DNA of 16,753 bases from Bacillota bacterium (GTDB lineage Bacteria > Bacillota > UBA994 > UBA5500). Below are positions 1-7,014 of this stretch, piece after piece. The position numbers were made by a program, and so were the translations under genes. The first letter of the stretch is position 1. Each line of letters starts with the position of its first letter. The DNA is taken from the NCBI GenBank assembly GCA_023436245.1, contig JAEZJZ010000070.1:1-16753 (forward strand), given 5' to 3'. A model generated the notes under the pieces. The model searched no databases. It was not told the origin of the DNA and saw only the letters and a list, made by a program, of their open reading frames with translations.

Positions 1-13
1 GTCCCCCCGTTCC
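1..13. repeat. Half of the palindromic GGGGAC element at the window edge
   Basis: GTCCCCCCGTTCC is the exact reverse complement of the left arm of the element at 7746-7758. The window begins here, 26 bp past the end of the CapA-like gene. This is consistent with an assembly that stopped in a repeated element. Confidence 0.7.
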
Positions 14-38
14 ACCCTCGCGCTGAATGCAGGCTATT

Positions 39-1370
39 TTACCAAGAGACTTTGCCGACCACGTGTGCGCCGACTGACTGGATGCTGATCTCGATGCCGA
101 ACGGCTGAGACAGCTGTTGCAGTTGCCGCAGTATGCTGGTGCCGGTTTCCAGGTCAGAGAGACGCGGCTCACCGCGCAAGGAACGGTGACGCGCGCGGAA
201 GTTGAGATCGATTGGATGTAACTCGAGCGAGGTCAGTTGCCAGTTGTCGAACTGGCAGATCGGAATCACCGACTCCCAGAAACGCGCATCAGCCGCGAAG
301 CCGCGAGGGTTGCCCTCCGCGTCCTGGTTGTTGATGTCCTGCACGTCCGCTGGCGTGGCCGTCTCAGGCAGACCTAACCGCTGATAGATCTCTGCCGGGT
401 AGCGCTGAATGCCCGAGCTGACGTAGTAGAAATCGCCCAGGGAGTAGAAGATTGGCTTCCCCTGATAGACCTCGATGGCCCGCAGCATATGCGGACCGTG
501 TCCGACCACCACATCGGCCCCCGCCTCGATAAAGCAGTGGGCCACGTCAGGCAGGAAGTCCGCCAAGTCCGGCGAGTTGCCCCGGAGGCCATGGCCTTGA
601 TGGGCATGCAGGCTCATCACCACGAACTCCGCCTGGCGCTTGGCATCGCGAATCCAGCGACAGATGTCCTCCAGATCCCGCTTGTTCACCTTTTCGCGGA
701 TCCCGGCAGCATCACCCCTAACGAAACGGCGCCCCATGAAATCGATAGTTCCCTCCGGCTGAGCCGTGCGGGAGGCCGCCCGCCGTTCGCGATTGACCTC
801 TGCCGTCCCGACGGCTTCATCGACGTCCGCCAGGGCAGCGAATCGCTCGTGATCGAGCACGAACTCGTAGTCGACGCGCAAGGGACTGATCCCCGGGCGG
901 CCGGGCATGTCCTCGCGTGCCGGACCGGCTGGCGCACCAACCACGAAGCTGGAAGCTGCGCCGAGCACCGCCACCCGGGCATCCGGCGTATCAAAGTAAG
1001 CCGGAGACCTGGCCTCGCCCAAGTTGCGACCACCTCCGGCAAAGACCATGCCGCGCTCACGCAGAGCCGCCATGGTATCCAGCAAACCGTGGAAGGTGTA
1101 GTCGTTGGAGTGGTTGGTGGCCACATTGTAGAGGTTGAACCCCATCCACCTCAGTTCATCCAGCACAAACTCGTGGGCGCCAAGGTTGGAGCCGCCGTGT
1201 TCCGCCGAGGGAATCAGCGGCTCGCGCGGCGTGACCACCTCCAGGTTGACGAAAGCGGCGTCGGCTCCCCGGATCAGGTCAATCATCTCCAGGAAAGACG
1301 GATCAGTCTTCTGCGAACAGCGTTTGGTGATGATGGCATCACCGGCGGCAGCAAAGCGAAACGACGTCAT
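39..1370 (-). CDS. CapA family metallophosphatase-like protein
   Basis: A 443-residue protein of the CapA/PgsA (PGA_cap) family, a calcineurin-like fold linked in some bacteria to poly-gamma-glutamate synthesis and in others of unknown role. Visible motifs in order: an early AAGDAII (metal-binding Asp near residue 11), VNLE near residue 42, ATNHSND near residue 100, SLHAHQGH, then VVVGHGPHMLRAIEVYQGKP followed by FYSLGDF, the family's C-terminal signature. The frame is open further upstream, but ATG at 1370 is chosen because GGAGGG lies about 8 nt before it and the conserved domain begins directly after it. No signal peptide or membrane anchor is visible, unlike capsule-type CapA, so the protein is probably cytoplasmic. 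It lies 56 bp behind the M20 amidohydrolase on the same strand, so co-transcription is likely. Family is secure; substrate unknown. Confidence 0.88.
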   Translation of the reverse strand: MTSFRFAAAGDAIITKRCSQKTDPSFLEMIDLIRGADAAFVNLEVVTPREPLIPSAEHGGSNLGAHEFVLDELRWMGFNLYNVATNHSNDYTFHGLLDTMAALRERGMVFAGGGRNLGEARSPAYFDTPDARVAVLGAASSFVVGAPAGPAREDMPGRPGISPLRVDYEFVLDHERFAALADVDEAVGTAEVNRERRAASRTAQPEGTIDFMGRRFVRGDAAGIREKVNKRDLEDICRWIRDAKRQAEFVVMSLHAHQGHGLRGNSPDLADFLPDVAHCFIEAGADVVVGHGPHMLRAIEVYQGKPIFYSLGDFYYVSSGIQRYPAEIYQRLGLPETATPADVQDINNQDAEGNPRGFAADARFWESVIPICQFDNWQLTSLELHPIDLNFRARHRSLRGEPRLSDLETGTSILRQLQQLSQPFGIEISIQSVGAHVVGKVSW

Positions 1371-1426
1371 TGCCAATCCCTCCAATTGTGAGAGTATGCG
1401 CTCCCAGCAACCTTCTGCTGAGCAGC

Positions 1427-2593
1427 CTATTGTGCCTGATACACCAAGTTGACCATGATCTCGATACCAAGTGGCAGACATTCCTCATTGAACAGCACAG
1501 CCGGGTTGTGCAACGGATGCTGCAGGCTGCGATCGGCCGGTGCAGCACCCAGCCAGAACAGTGTGGCCGGCACGTGCTGCCCGTAATAAGCGAAGTCCTC
1601 GCCCACCATGCTGGCCTTGGGATTGATGATCACGTTCTCGCTGCCCAACACCTGGCTGGCCACCTGCTGCACAGTGGCAAAGGCCTGTTCATGGTTGAAC
1701 ACCGCCGGATAGCCGAGCTTGTACTCATACCTGTAGTCAGCCCCATGGGCGGCAGTGATGCCCTTGACCAACGCCTCGATCCGGTCGCGCAACTTGGCCT
1801 GCGTCTCCGGGGTGAGACTTCGCAGGGAAAGGCGCATCTCTGACCGCTCAGCGATGATGTTCTGCACAGTGCCGGCATGGAATGTGCCGATGGTCACCAC
1901 CCCGGCCTCCTGCGCCGGCAGGTTGCGGCTGACGATGGTCTGCAGGGCTCCGACTATTTCCGCTCCCACGACCAGGGCATCGACCGTCTGCTCCGGATGA
2001 GCACCGTGGCCTCCTTTGCCGATCACCGTCACCACGGCACTATCCGTATTTGAGGTGCAATAACCTGGCGTCATGCTGATTTGACCGGTCGGGATTTCCG
2101 AGTTGACGTGCAGGGCGTAGACCTGCTCCACCCCCTCCATCACCCCTTCGGCAATCAGATGCGAAGCGCCATTCTGCCCCTCCTCACCCGGCTGAAAGAA
2201 GAGCTTCACCGTGCCCGGCAACTCCGCGCGGTGAGCAGCCAGGACACTGGCCACACCTAGCAGGTTGGAAACGTGCAAGTCATGACCACAGGCATGCATT
2301 ACCCCCTGGTTCTGGGAGCGGAACTGACAGTCACTCTCTTCCACTATCGGCAGTGCATCCATGTCCGCCCTGAGGGCAATCGTTCTGCCCGGCAGCCCGC
2401 CCTTGAGTGTACCCAGCACTCCCGTAACCTGGTTGAAACGCGTGACCTCAAGGCCCAGACTGCTGAGTGCCTCAGCCACAAACTCCGTCGTCGCCGTTTC
2501 CTGCAGACCGAGCTCCGGATGCTGATGCAGATGCCTGCGCCAGGCAATCACTTGCGGCATCACCGCTTTAACACTCTCTCTTACGTTCCACAT
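1427..2593 (-). CDS. M20 family metallo-amidohydrolase (hippurate/N-acyl amino acid hydrolase type)
   Basis: A 388-residue di-metal amidohydrolase of peptidase family M20 (AmhX/HipO/YxeP group), which typically cleaves the amide bond of N-acyl amino acids or amino-acid conjugates in the cytoplasm. Motifs: HQHPELGLQE near residue 24, ALRADMDALP near 73-82, MHACGHDLH (Cys102, His104 as metal ligands), FFQPGEEGQNG (catalytic Glu about 137), LHVNSEIPTG (His162), the dimerisation-lid motif GKGGHGAHP, then SMVGEDFAYY and a final HPLHNP ligand histidine. Length is normal for the family. The frame stays open upstream to 2713, but ATG at 2593 has GGGGGAG about 7 nt before it and the family homology starts there. 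It is the first gene of a probable two-gene unit with the CapA-like gene and is divergent from the CoA-transferase. The substrate cannot be read from sequence. Confidence 0.92.
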   Translation of the reverse strand: MWNVRESVKAVMPQVIAWRRHLHQHPELGLQETATTEFVAEALSSLGLEVTRFNQVTGVLGTLKGGLPGRTIALRADMDALPIVEESDCQFRSQNQGVMHACGHDLHVSNLLGVASVLAAHRAELPGTVKLFFQPGEEGQNGASHLIAEGVMEGVEQVYALHVNSEIPTGQISMTPGYCTSNTDSAVVTVIGKGGHGAHPEQTVDALVVGAEIVGALQTIVSRNLPAQEAGVVTIGTFHAGTVQNIIAERSEMRLSLRSLTPETQAKLRDRIEALVKGITAAHGADYRYEYKLGYPAVFNHEQAFATVQQVASQVLGSENVIINPKASMVGEDFAYYGQHVPATLFWLGAAPADRSLQHPLHNPAVLFNEECLPLGIEIMVNLVYQAQ

Positions 2594-2685
2594 GTCTGTC
2601 TCCCCCTTCGAGTTTCCTCTCTGCAGACTATTCGACAAGCGTAAGGCTCTACCTGCTTGGCCTCCAGCATGCTGGTCGAAGGCAA

Positions 2686-2709
2686 GCGGGACAAGCCGAT
2701 TCTTGACGA
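2686..2709. repeat. Direct repeat, copy 1 (24 bp)
   Basis: GCGG-G-ACAAGCCGATTCTTGACGA. It matches copy 2 at 2751-2774 in 23 of 24 positions, differing only at the fifth base. The copies start 65 bp apart. Function unknown. Confidence 0.8.
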
Positions 2710-2750
2710 GCAAGAATCGCTTTATTGAGATCGCAACTCCTTGAGTTGCT

Positions 2751-2774
2751 GCGGTACAAGCCGATTCTTGACGA
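2751..2774. repeat. Direct repeat, copy 2 (24 bp)
   Basis: GCGG-T-ACAAGCCGATTCTTGACGA, the second copy of the repeat at 2686-2709. It is followed within about 12 bp by a GGGGAC motif. Confidence 0.8.
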
Positions 2775-2897
2775 TGGAATAATTGGGGACGGTTCTGGAA
2801 TATTCACTTTGAATAATCGGGGACAGACATGCCTGTCTCAGCAGAAGAGGGAATGATAATGCTAGTCGCGAAAGAGCTTGCTATGGGGGTGTGATAG

Positions 2898-4085
2898 ATG
2901 AAGATGGCGTTGTCCGGACTACGAATGATTGATCTCACGCGCGTATTGGCTGGTCCATATGCGACCATGATTCTGGGTGACCTCGGGGCGGAGATAATCA
3001 AGATTGAACGGCCCGGCGAAGGCGATGATTCGCGCAGCTACGGCCCGTACCAGAACGGCGAGAGCGCCTACTTCATGAGTTTGAACCGCAACAAGCGGAG
3101 CATGACGCTAGACCTGAAGCAGGCGGAAGGCAAGGAGATCTTCCTGGGCCTGATCAAGCAGGCAGACATTTTGGTGGAGAACTACCGACCAGGCGCCATG
3201 GAGCGCCTGGGCTTGGGCTATGAACAACTGAAGGAGGTCAACCCTCGCCTGGTCTATGCTGCGATTTCCGGATTCGGCCACACCGGGCCCTATCGGGATC
3301 GGGCAGCCTACGACGGCGTAGTCCAGGCCATGGGCGGGATCATGAGCATCACAGGCAGTGCCGGCGGGCAGCCTACCCGCGTCGGCCCTTCGATTGGAGA
3401 CTTGGCCGCCGGCCTCTTCGGGGCCATTGGCATTTTGGCCGCCATCGAAAGCCGCCATCAAACTGGCGTAGGTCAGAAAGTTGACGTGGCGATGCTGGAC
3501 AGTCAGGTCGCCCTGCTGGAGAACGCCATCGCCCGCTACCTGGTGACCGGTGAGGTTCCGCGTCCCGCCGGAAACCGGCACAGTTCAATCGTGCCGTTTG
3601 AACCCTTCCGCACTAGCGATAGCGAGGTGATGATCGCTGCCGGGAACGATGCCCTTTGGCAAAAGTTGTGCGCAGCCATCGGCCAGCCTGAACTGGCATC
3701 AGACCCGCGCTTTCGCAGCAACCCGCTGCGCAACCAGCATTACGACGAACTGAAACCGCTGCTGGACGCTGCCTTCGCCCAGAGGACTACTGCGCAGTGG
3801 CTTGAGATCATGGAGCAGGCGGGAGTGCCGAATGGCCCAATCAACAGTGTCGACCAGGTGATCAGCAACCCGCAGGTGCGGGCGCGCGAGATGATCATCG
3901 ACGTGGAGCACCCGGTAGCGGGGAAGGTGACGGTTCCCGGAATCCCGATCAAGCTGAGTGCCACCCCGGGGGCAGTTCGCCTGCCAGCCCCGGTGCTGGG
4001 GCAATCAACTGACGAGATCTTGCGAGACTTGCTTGGATATAACGACGACCAGATCGCAGCACTTAGGGCCAAGGGAGCCGTCTAG
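2898..4085 (+). CDS. Class III (CaiB/BaiF) CoA-transferase
   Basis: A 395-residue family III CoA-transferase (formyl-CoA transferase/CaiB type), which moves CoA between carboxylic acids through an aspartyl-CoA intermediate. Typical features: the N-terminal MIDLTRVLAGPYATMILGDLG, KIERPGEGDD, NRNKRSMTLDLK, VENYRPGAMERLGLGY, GFGHTGPY, and the segment VGPSIGDLAAG in which Asp168 aligns with the catalytic Asp169 I recall for formyl-CoA transferase. Length is normal. Start ATG 2898 has GGGGGTG about 7 nt upstream; the next Met (residue 3) is less well placed. It stands alone between a divergent and a convergent neighbour, so context does not reveal the acids it uses. It is followed by a long hairpin. 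Confidence 0.93.
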   Translation: MKMALSGLRMIDLTRVLAGPYATMILGDLGAEIIKIERPGEGDDSRSYGPYQNGESAYFMSLNRNKRSMTLDLKQAEGKEIFLGLIKQADILVENYRPGAMERLGLGYEQLKEVNPRLVYAAISGFGHTGPYRDRAAYDGVVQAMGGIMSITGSAGGQPTRVGPSIGDLAAGLFGAIGILAAIESRHQTGVGQKVDVAMLDSQVALLENAIARYLVTGEVPRPAGNRHSSIVPFEPFRTSDSEVMIAAGNDALWQKLCAAIGQPELASDPRFRSNPLRNQHYDELKPLLDAAFAQRTTAQWLEIMEQAGVPNGPINSVDQVISNPQVRAREMIIDVEHPVAGKVTVPGIPIKLSATPGAVRLPAPVLGQSTDEILRDLLGYNDDQIAALRAKGAV

Positions 4086-4101
4086 AGCCAAAGATCCAGT
4101 T

Positions 4102-4144
4102 CAGCACACCCCCGCCAGTCTGCTTTGACTGCGGGGGTGTGCTG
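4102..4144. terminator. Strong hairpin between convergent genes, likely bidirectional terminator
   Basis: Arms 4102-4120 and 4127-4144 pair over 18 bp with one bulged C and a 6-base TGCTTT loop. It sits between the ends of the CoA-transferase (+) and the L,D-transpeptidase (-). There is no T-tract on either side, so it is not a canonical intrinsic terminator. It may act as an mRNA 3' stabiliser or a Rho-assisted stop. Confidence 0.7.
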
Positions 4145-4172
4145 CGTCATGCCACAACATCTCCTTCGACAC

Positions 4173-5531
4173 CTACCAACCCCATGTGTACAGCGTCGCT
4201 CTGTCTTCCTCCTTGGGAGAAGTCAGTTGCAGATAGAGCGGCGCGCGCCGTGTCGCCTGGGAGGTCTCCGGCTCGGATAGCGGCTCGGACAGCGGCTCAG
4301 CCCCGATGTGCACAGGCGAAAACAACGGCACCAGTGCGTACAGTTCTTCAGCATCTGCGTTCTGCAACCTGACGCAGCCGTGCGACACGTTTTGGCCGAT
4401 GCTTGCGGGGTCATTTGTCCCGTGGATGGCGTAGCGGGTGTCTGAGAGTTCCAGGGCGCGCGTTCCATAGGGATTGACGGTAGGCGGTACCGCTTGGTTG
4501 GGATTAGCCACCTTGCAATTGACGAAGAGGTCGCCGTCGGGCGTTGACCCATCCCGGCCCAACGCCACCGGATAACGTCTGAGCACGACGTCGCCGGAGA
4601 CAATCCCCAGCAGGTTGCCGGGTTTGTCTATCTGCAGCGAGATCGGAACAAAAGGTATGGTTATGTGCTGCGGCAGGTCCGGCTGAACCGCCTCCACGAC
4701 CGCATCCAATAGCGGCGAGTTGGGTTCTGGCCGCCGATAGACCCAGCCGCCCTTTCCTCCTGGCTGACTGAAGACCGAGTTGCTGCCAGTGCTCGGTTCT
4801 TTGGGGATGGCTGTCAAGTAGTTGTTGGGGAAGCTCTCGGTCAGGACAGAGAGCGTAGCCGGAAAGTAGCCTTTGTGCTGCACAAACCGATACAAGGCGC
4901 TACGCAGCACGGTGGTCACTTCCCACAGGGGGTAATCTGAGTCGATCAGCGCTGCAGCGGAGGCACTGGCACTCTCTCCCGTCAGTTCCGCCACGGTACC
5001 CGCTCCGAGCGCTGAATTGCTACCTTGCATAGCGTATGGGGACGTAGGCGGCGAAGAAACGCCGCGGAAGATGTGCAGCACATGGACGCGAAAGGGCGAG
5101 AAGAGCAAGGCGATCAGCACCATCAGTATGGCGAACAGCACGGCAACCGTCAGCCACTCCGCCTTGCTTGTCCCTCGTCTGGAGACAGCAACGTGCTCCT
5201 TGGTCAGCCGAGTCTGTCGATTCTCTCGGTCGATGCGGGCAACCTCCTTACCGGCCGGGACAAACCCATTCCGCCAAGACTGGCGCAACAGGCTGTAGGC
5301 ATGCTCCCCTCGCTTGCGGTGGAGTTCCAAGTACTTGCGGGACCCGCTCTCCCGATAGCTTTGCAGCGCCGCGCTGGCCTCCACCTCCAACTCCAAGCCA
5401 ACGTGGTACATCGCCTCCGCATTCTGGGAGTCGAACCGCAGGATCTTCTGCCAATAGCGGCGATCCGTCTTGCTGACCAGGTAGTTGGGTCTCAGTTCCT
5501 GTAGCGTGGCCTGCTGTTCCGATGTCAGCAC
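4173..5531 (-). CDS. Membrane-anchored L,D-transpeptidase (YkuD domain)
   Basis: A 452-residue protein. Residues 1-125 form a charged, helical, presumably cytoplasmic region (weakly TPR-like around 26-90). One hydrophobic segment lies at about 126-146 (WLTVAVLFAILMVLIALLF). Residues about 200-265 resemble the C-terminal part of type II secretion pseudopilins (GYFPATL ... AIPKEPSTG). Residues about 290-405 are a YkuD catalytic domain with HGTNDPASIG (His370) and SHGCVRL (His384, Cys386, Arg388), the signature of enzymes that make 3-3 crosslinks or anchor proteins in peptidoglycan. The catalytic part should be extracytoplasmic. The start is GTG at 5531, with GGGGGGA about 6 nt upstream. A better-spaced ATG at 5545 is out of frame. 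A short SEPLSEPLSEPE repeat lies in the C-terminal tail. Monocistronic. Confidence 0.9.
   Translation of the reverse strand: MLTSEQQATLQELRPNYLVSKTDRRYWQKILRFDSQNAEAMYHVGLELEVEASAALQSYRESGSRKYLELHRKRGEHAYSLLRQSWRNGFVPAGKEVARIDRENRQTRLTKEHVAVSRRGTSKAEWLTVAVLFAILMVLIALLFSPFRVHVLHIFRGVSSPPTSPYAMQGSNSALGAGTVAELTGESASASAAALIDSDYPLWEVTTVLRSALYRFVQHKGYFPATLSVLTESFPNNYLTAIPKEPSTGSNSVFSQPGGKGGWVYRRPEPNSPLLDAVVEAVQPDLPQHITIPFVPISLQIDKPGNLLGIVSGDVVLRRYPVALGRDGSTPDGDLFVNCKVANPNQAVPPTVNPYGTRALELSDTRYAIHGTNDPASIGQNVSHGCVRLQNADAEELYALVPLFSPVHIGAEPLSEPLSEPETSQATRRAPLYLQLTSPKEEDRATLYTWGW
4270..4299. repeat. 12-bp tandem repeat inside the L,D-transpeptidase gene
   Basis: Two and a half units of GGCTCGGA(T/C)AGC, encoding the Pro-Leu-Ser-Glu type repeat near the C-terminus. 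In frame, so length changes would add or remove four residues without breaking the gene. Confidence 0.7.
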
Positions 5532-5610
5532 AAGTGTCCCCCCATTTCACTCCTTTCTGGAACTGTATGTCCCATGGACAAGCAAAATGCGAGAAGGCAC
5601 ACAAGCATAC

Positions 5611-5640
5611 CAAAAACAGCCTGGGCACGCTGCCCAAGCT
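5611..5640 (-). terminator. Rho-independent terminator of the TspO-like gene unit
   Basis: Read on the minus strand: AGCTTGGGCA, loop GCG, TGCCCAGGCT (10 bp with one G-T wobble, 5640 to 5618), followed by GTTTTTGG. It lies 18 bp after the stop of the membrane-protein gene and upstream of the L,D-transpeptidase start, so it separates the two units. Confidence 0.85.
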
Positions 5641-5657
5641 GTCCCATTGTCCCAATT

Positions 5658-6458
5658 TTAGTGCATGGCCGCCCGACGAGACCGCAGCAGGTAGACTTCC
5701 AGGGCTAAGAGGAGAGCGATGCTGATTCCGACCGTGAGCATCACCGCCGGAAACTGGCCAGCCCAGCCCAGAGCCGATAGATGCTTAATCAGAATTCCGG
5801 AGTAGGCCCAGATCAACACTAGCCCGTAGGCGAGGTCCCTCAGGCGAACCGCTGTAATGCCGCCAATCAGCAACCCCACGATGATCACCAACACCGTCCA
5901 GGTGGTATCAGCAATGCCGAACCTATCCCAACCCAGACTAACCAGCAGCACAGCGACGTTGGCAATGGTGGCCACAGTGATCCAGCCAAAGTAGACGCTG
6001 AAGGGCAGCCGGAGGAACAGCTGCTCGCGCCACGAGAAACGCTCGCGCGCGATGGCTAGGTTGATCATGATCAGGCTGAACAGAATGATCACCATCAACA
6101 ACATGGACCAGCCGATGGCGTGGTAATGCCAGGCGAAGACCCAGGCCAGATTGGCAAACGAGGAGACGATGAACCAGAGACCGACCCGGTTGAGCAGCCC
6201 GGAACGACTCGCGGTATCATCGCCCCGAAACACCCCCAGATGATAGAGCGTGAAGCCAGCCAGCAACAGATAGATCAGCCCCCAAATGCCGAACGTCAAT
6301 GCAACCGGGGTGAAGAGGTTGGGATAAGCATTGGACACCTCGCCATTCGTCTGCCCGTTGATCGGCAAGAGATTGGCTAAGGCATTCACAGCCACCATCG
6401 CCAAGAAAGAAACTGCAACTAGCGCCCGGATCGGCGTACTCTGTCTCTGACCGATCAT
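5658..6458 (-). CDS. TspO/MBR-related (tryptophan-rich sensory protein-like) membrane protein
   Basis: A 266-residue, very hydrophobic protein with about eight predicted membrane segments. The motifs NALANLLPINGQTNGEVSNA, YPNLFTP, FGIWGLIYLLLAGF, FAWHYHAIGWS and LPFSVYFGWITVATIANVAV fit the longer bacterial proteins usually annotated as tryptophan-rich sensory protein (TspO/MBR relatives). True TspO proteins bind porphyrins and have five helices; this one is longer, so function is inferred only at family level. The frame is open to 6497, but ATG 6458 has GAGAGGGTGG about 8 nt upstream and directly precedes the first helix region. It lies 42 bp after the glycosylase-family gene on the same strand, so the two are probably co-transcribed, and a terminator follows it. 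Confidence 0.75.
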   Translation of the reverse strand: MIGQRQSTPIRALVAVSFLAMVAVNALANLLPINGQTNGEVSNAYPNLFTPVALTFGIWGLIYLLLAGFTLYHLGVFRGDDTASRSGLLNRVGLWFIVSSFANLAWVFAWHYHAIGWSMLLMVIILFSLIMINLAIARERFSWREQLFLRLPFSVYFGWITVATIANVAVLLVSLGWDRFGIADTTWTVLVIIVGLLIGGITAVRLRDLAYGLVLIWAYSGILIKHLSALGWAGQFPAVMLTVGISIALLLALEVYLLRSRRAAMH

Positions 6459-6500
6459 CAATAAAACCACCCTCTCACGAGTGATTGGGCAGTACATCGT

Positions 6501-6893
6501 CTAGTTGGTGCAACTGATGTGTATACCCTTCTGTTCCAGATTATTGAGACACGCCTGCAAATAGTCGTGGTCATGTTCAGGATAAATGGGCACCGCTGAC
6601 TGCATCAACTCGACGCACTCGACGGCGTACTCAGGGCTGAGCGGTCGGCAACGCTGGCCGCGATAGAGCGGGTCAAGCCAGAGACTATCTGCGTGGTATC
6701 CTCGGCGCGCCATCTCTGCCATCACTCGCAGGTGGTAGGCGGCCAGCCTGGCCGGACTGTGCCGAAAGACGTAATCCACAGTGGCATGCTTGCGTCCCCA
6801 GGCCAGCCCACGCAGAGCAGCGCACTCGCGGTGCTGCCCCAGCAGCTGTTGGCGAGGAAGCAACGGGAGCAATGACTCGTGCCATAGTCGCAT
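6501..6893 (-). CDS. Pyrimidine dimer DNA glycosylase family protein (Pyr_excise/DenV-like)
   Basis: A 130-residue protein beginning MRLWHESLLPLLPRQQLLGQ followed by HRECAALRG, characteristic of the bacterial family related to T4 endonuclease V, which removes cyclobutane pyrimidine dimers. Aligned by eye without gaps to the T4 enzyme as I recall it, Glu23 falls exactly on the catalytic Glu23 (HRE versus YRE). Residue 2 is Arg, not the Thr2 whose free amine is the nucleophile in T4. Conserved blocks KHATVDYVFRHSP and AYHLRVMAEMARRGYH follow. Start ATG 6893 has GGGGGAGGGG about 5 nt upstream. It is the first gene of a two-gene unit with the TspO-like gene. Family is fairly sure; enzymatic activity is uncertain because of residue 2. 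Confidence 0.8.
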   Translation of the reverse strand: MRLWHESLLPLLPRQQLLGQHRECAALRGLAWGRKHATVDYVFRHSPARLAAYHLRVMAEMARRGYHADSLWLDPLYRGQRCRPLSPEYAVECVELMQSAVPIYPEHDHDYLQACLNNLEQKGIHISCTN

Positions 6894-7014
6894 GCCAACC
6901 CCTCCCCCGCACTGACACGAACTGGCGGTGTCGTAGTCGGCCGACCCGTGGCCCGCCGCAGGCGTATTATCCGCATTTTGAGGAGCCTGATTACACCGGT
7001 CACTGACCGGGGTG
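6894..7014. other. Short spacer with several inverted repeats
   Basis: It holds a GACAC/GTGTC inverted pair (6914-6932), a 10-bp perfect palindrome GTCGGCCGAC (6936-6945) and the 15-base inverted repeat CCGGTCA-C-TGACCGG (6996-7010), which directly follows the stop of the broken thioesterase. The promoter of the glycosylase-family unit should lie here; GATAAT (minus strand, about 6970) is only a weak -10 candidate. Confidence 0.45.

Larger units (their letters stand above)
2594..2897. other. Intergenic region with palindromes and a direct repeat
   Basis: A divergent 304-bp spacer between the M20 gene and the CoA-transferase gene. It holds a perfect 12-bp palindrome (CCAGCATGCTGG, 2664-2675) inside a longer imperfect one, a 24-bp direct repeat spaced by 65 bp, and two GGGGAC motifs (about 2786 and 2819). 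The second continues into GACAG-ACATGC-CTGTC, an inverted repeat. I see no credible gene. The pattern resembles REP-like or small dispersed intergenic repeats. Promoters for both neighbours must lie here, but I could not pick convincing -35/-10 pairs. Confidence 0.6.

Noticed and set aside
489..1391. Long open frame on the plus strand opposite the CapA-like gene (300 codons)
   Set aside because: It is the in-register shadow of a gene with clear family motifs on the other strand; its translation has no recognisable domain and no good ribosome binding site.
2594..2713. N-terminal extension of the M20 amidohydrolase to 2713
   Set aside because: The 40 extra residues derive from the repeat sequence, have no family counterpart, and a well-spaced Shine-Dalgarno precedes the internal ATG at 2593.
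2664..2774. A minimal CRISPR array (24-bp repeats)
   Set aside because: Only two copies, spacer of 41 bp between them, no further repeats and no cas genes in the window.
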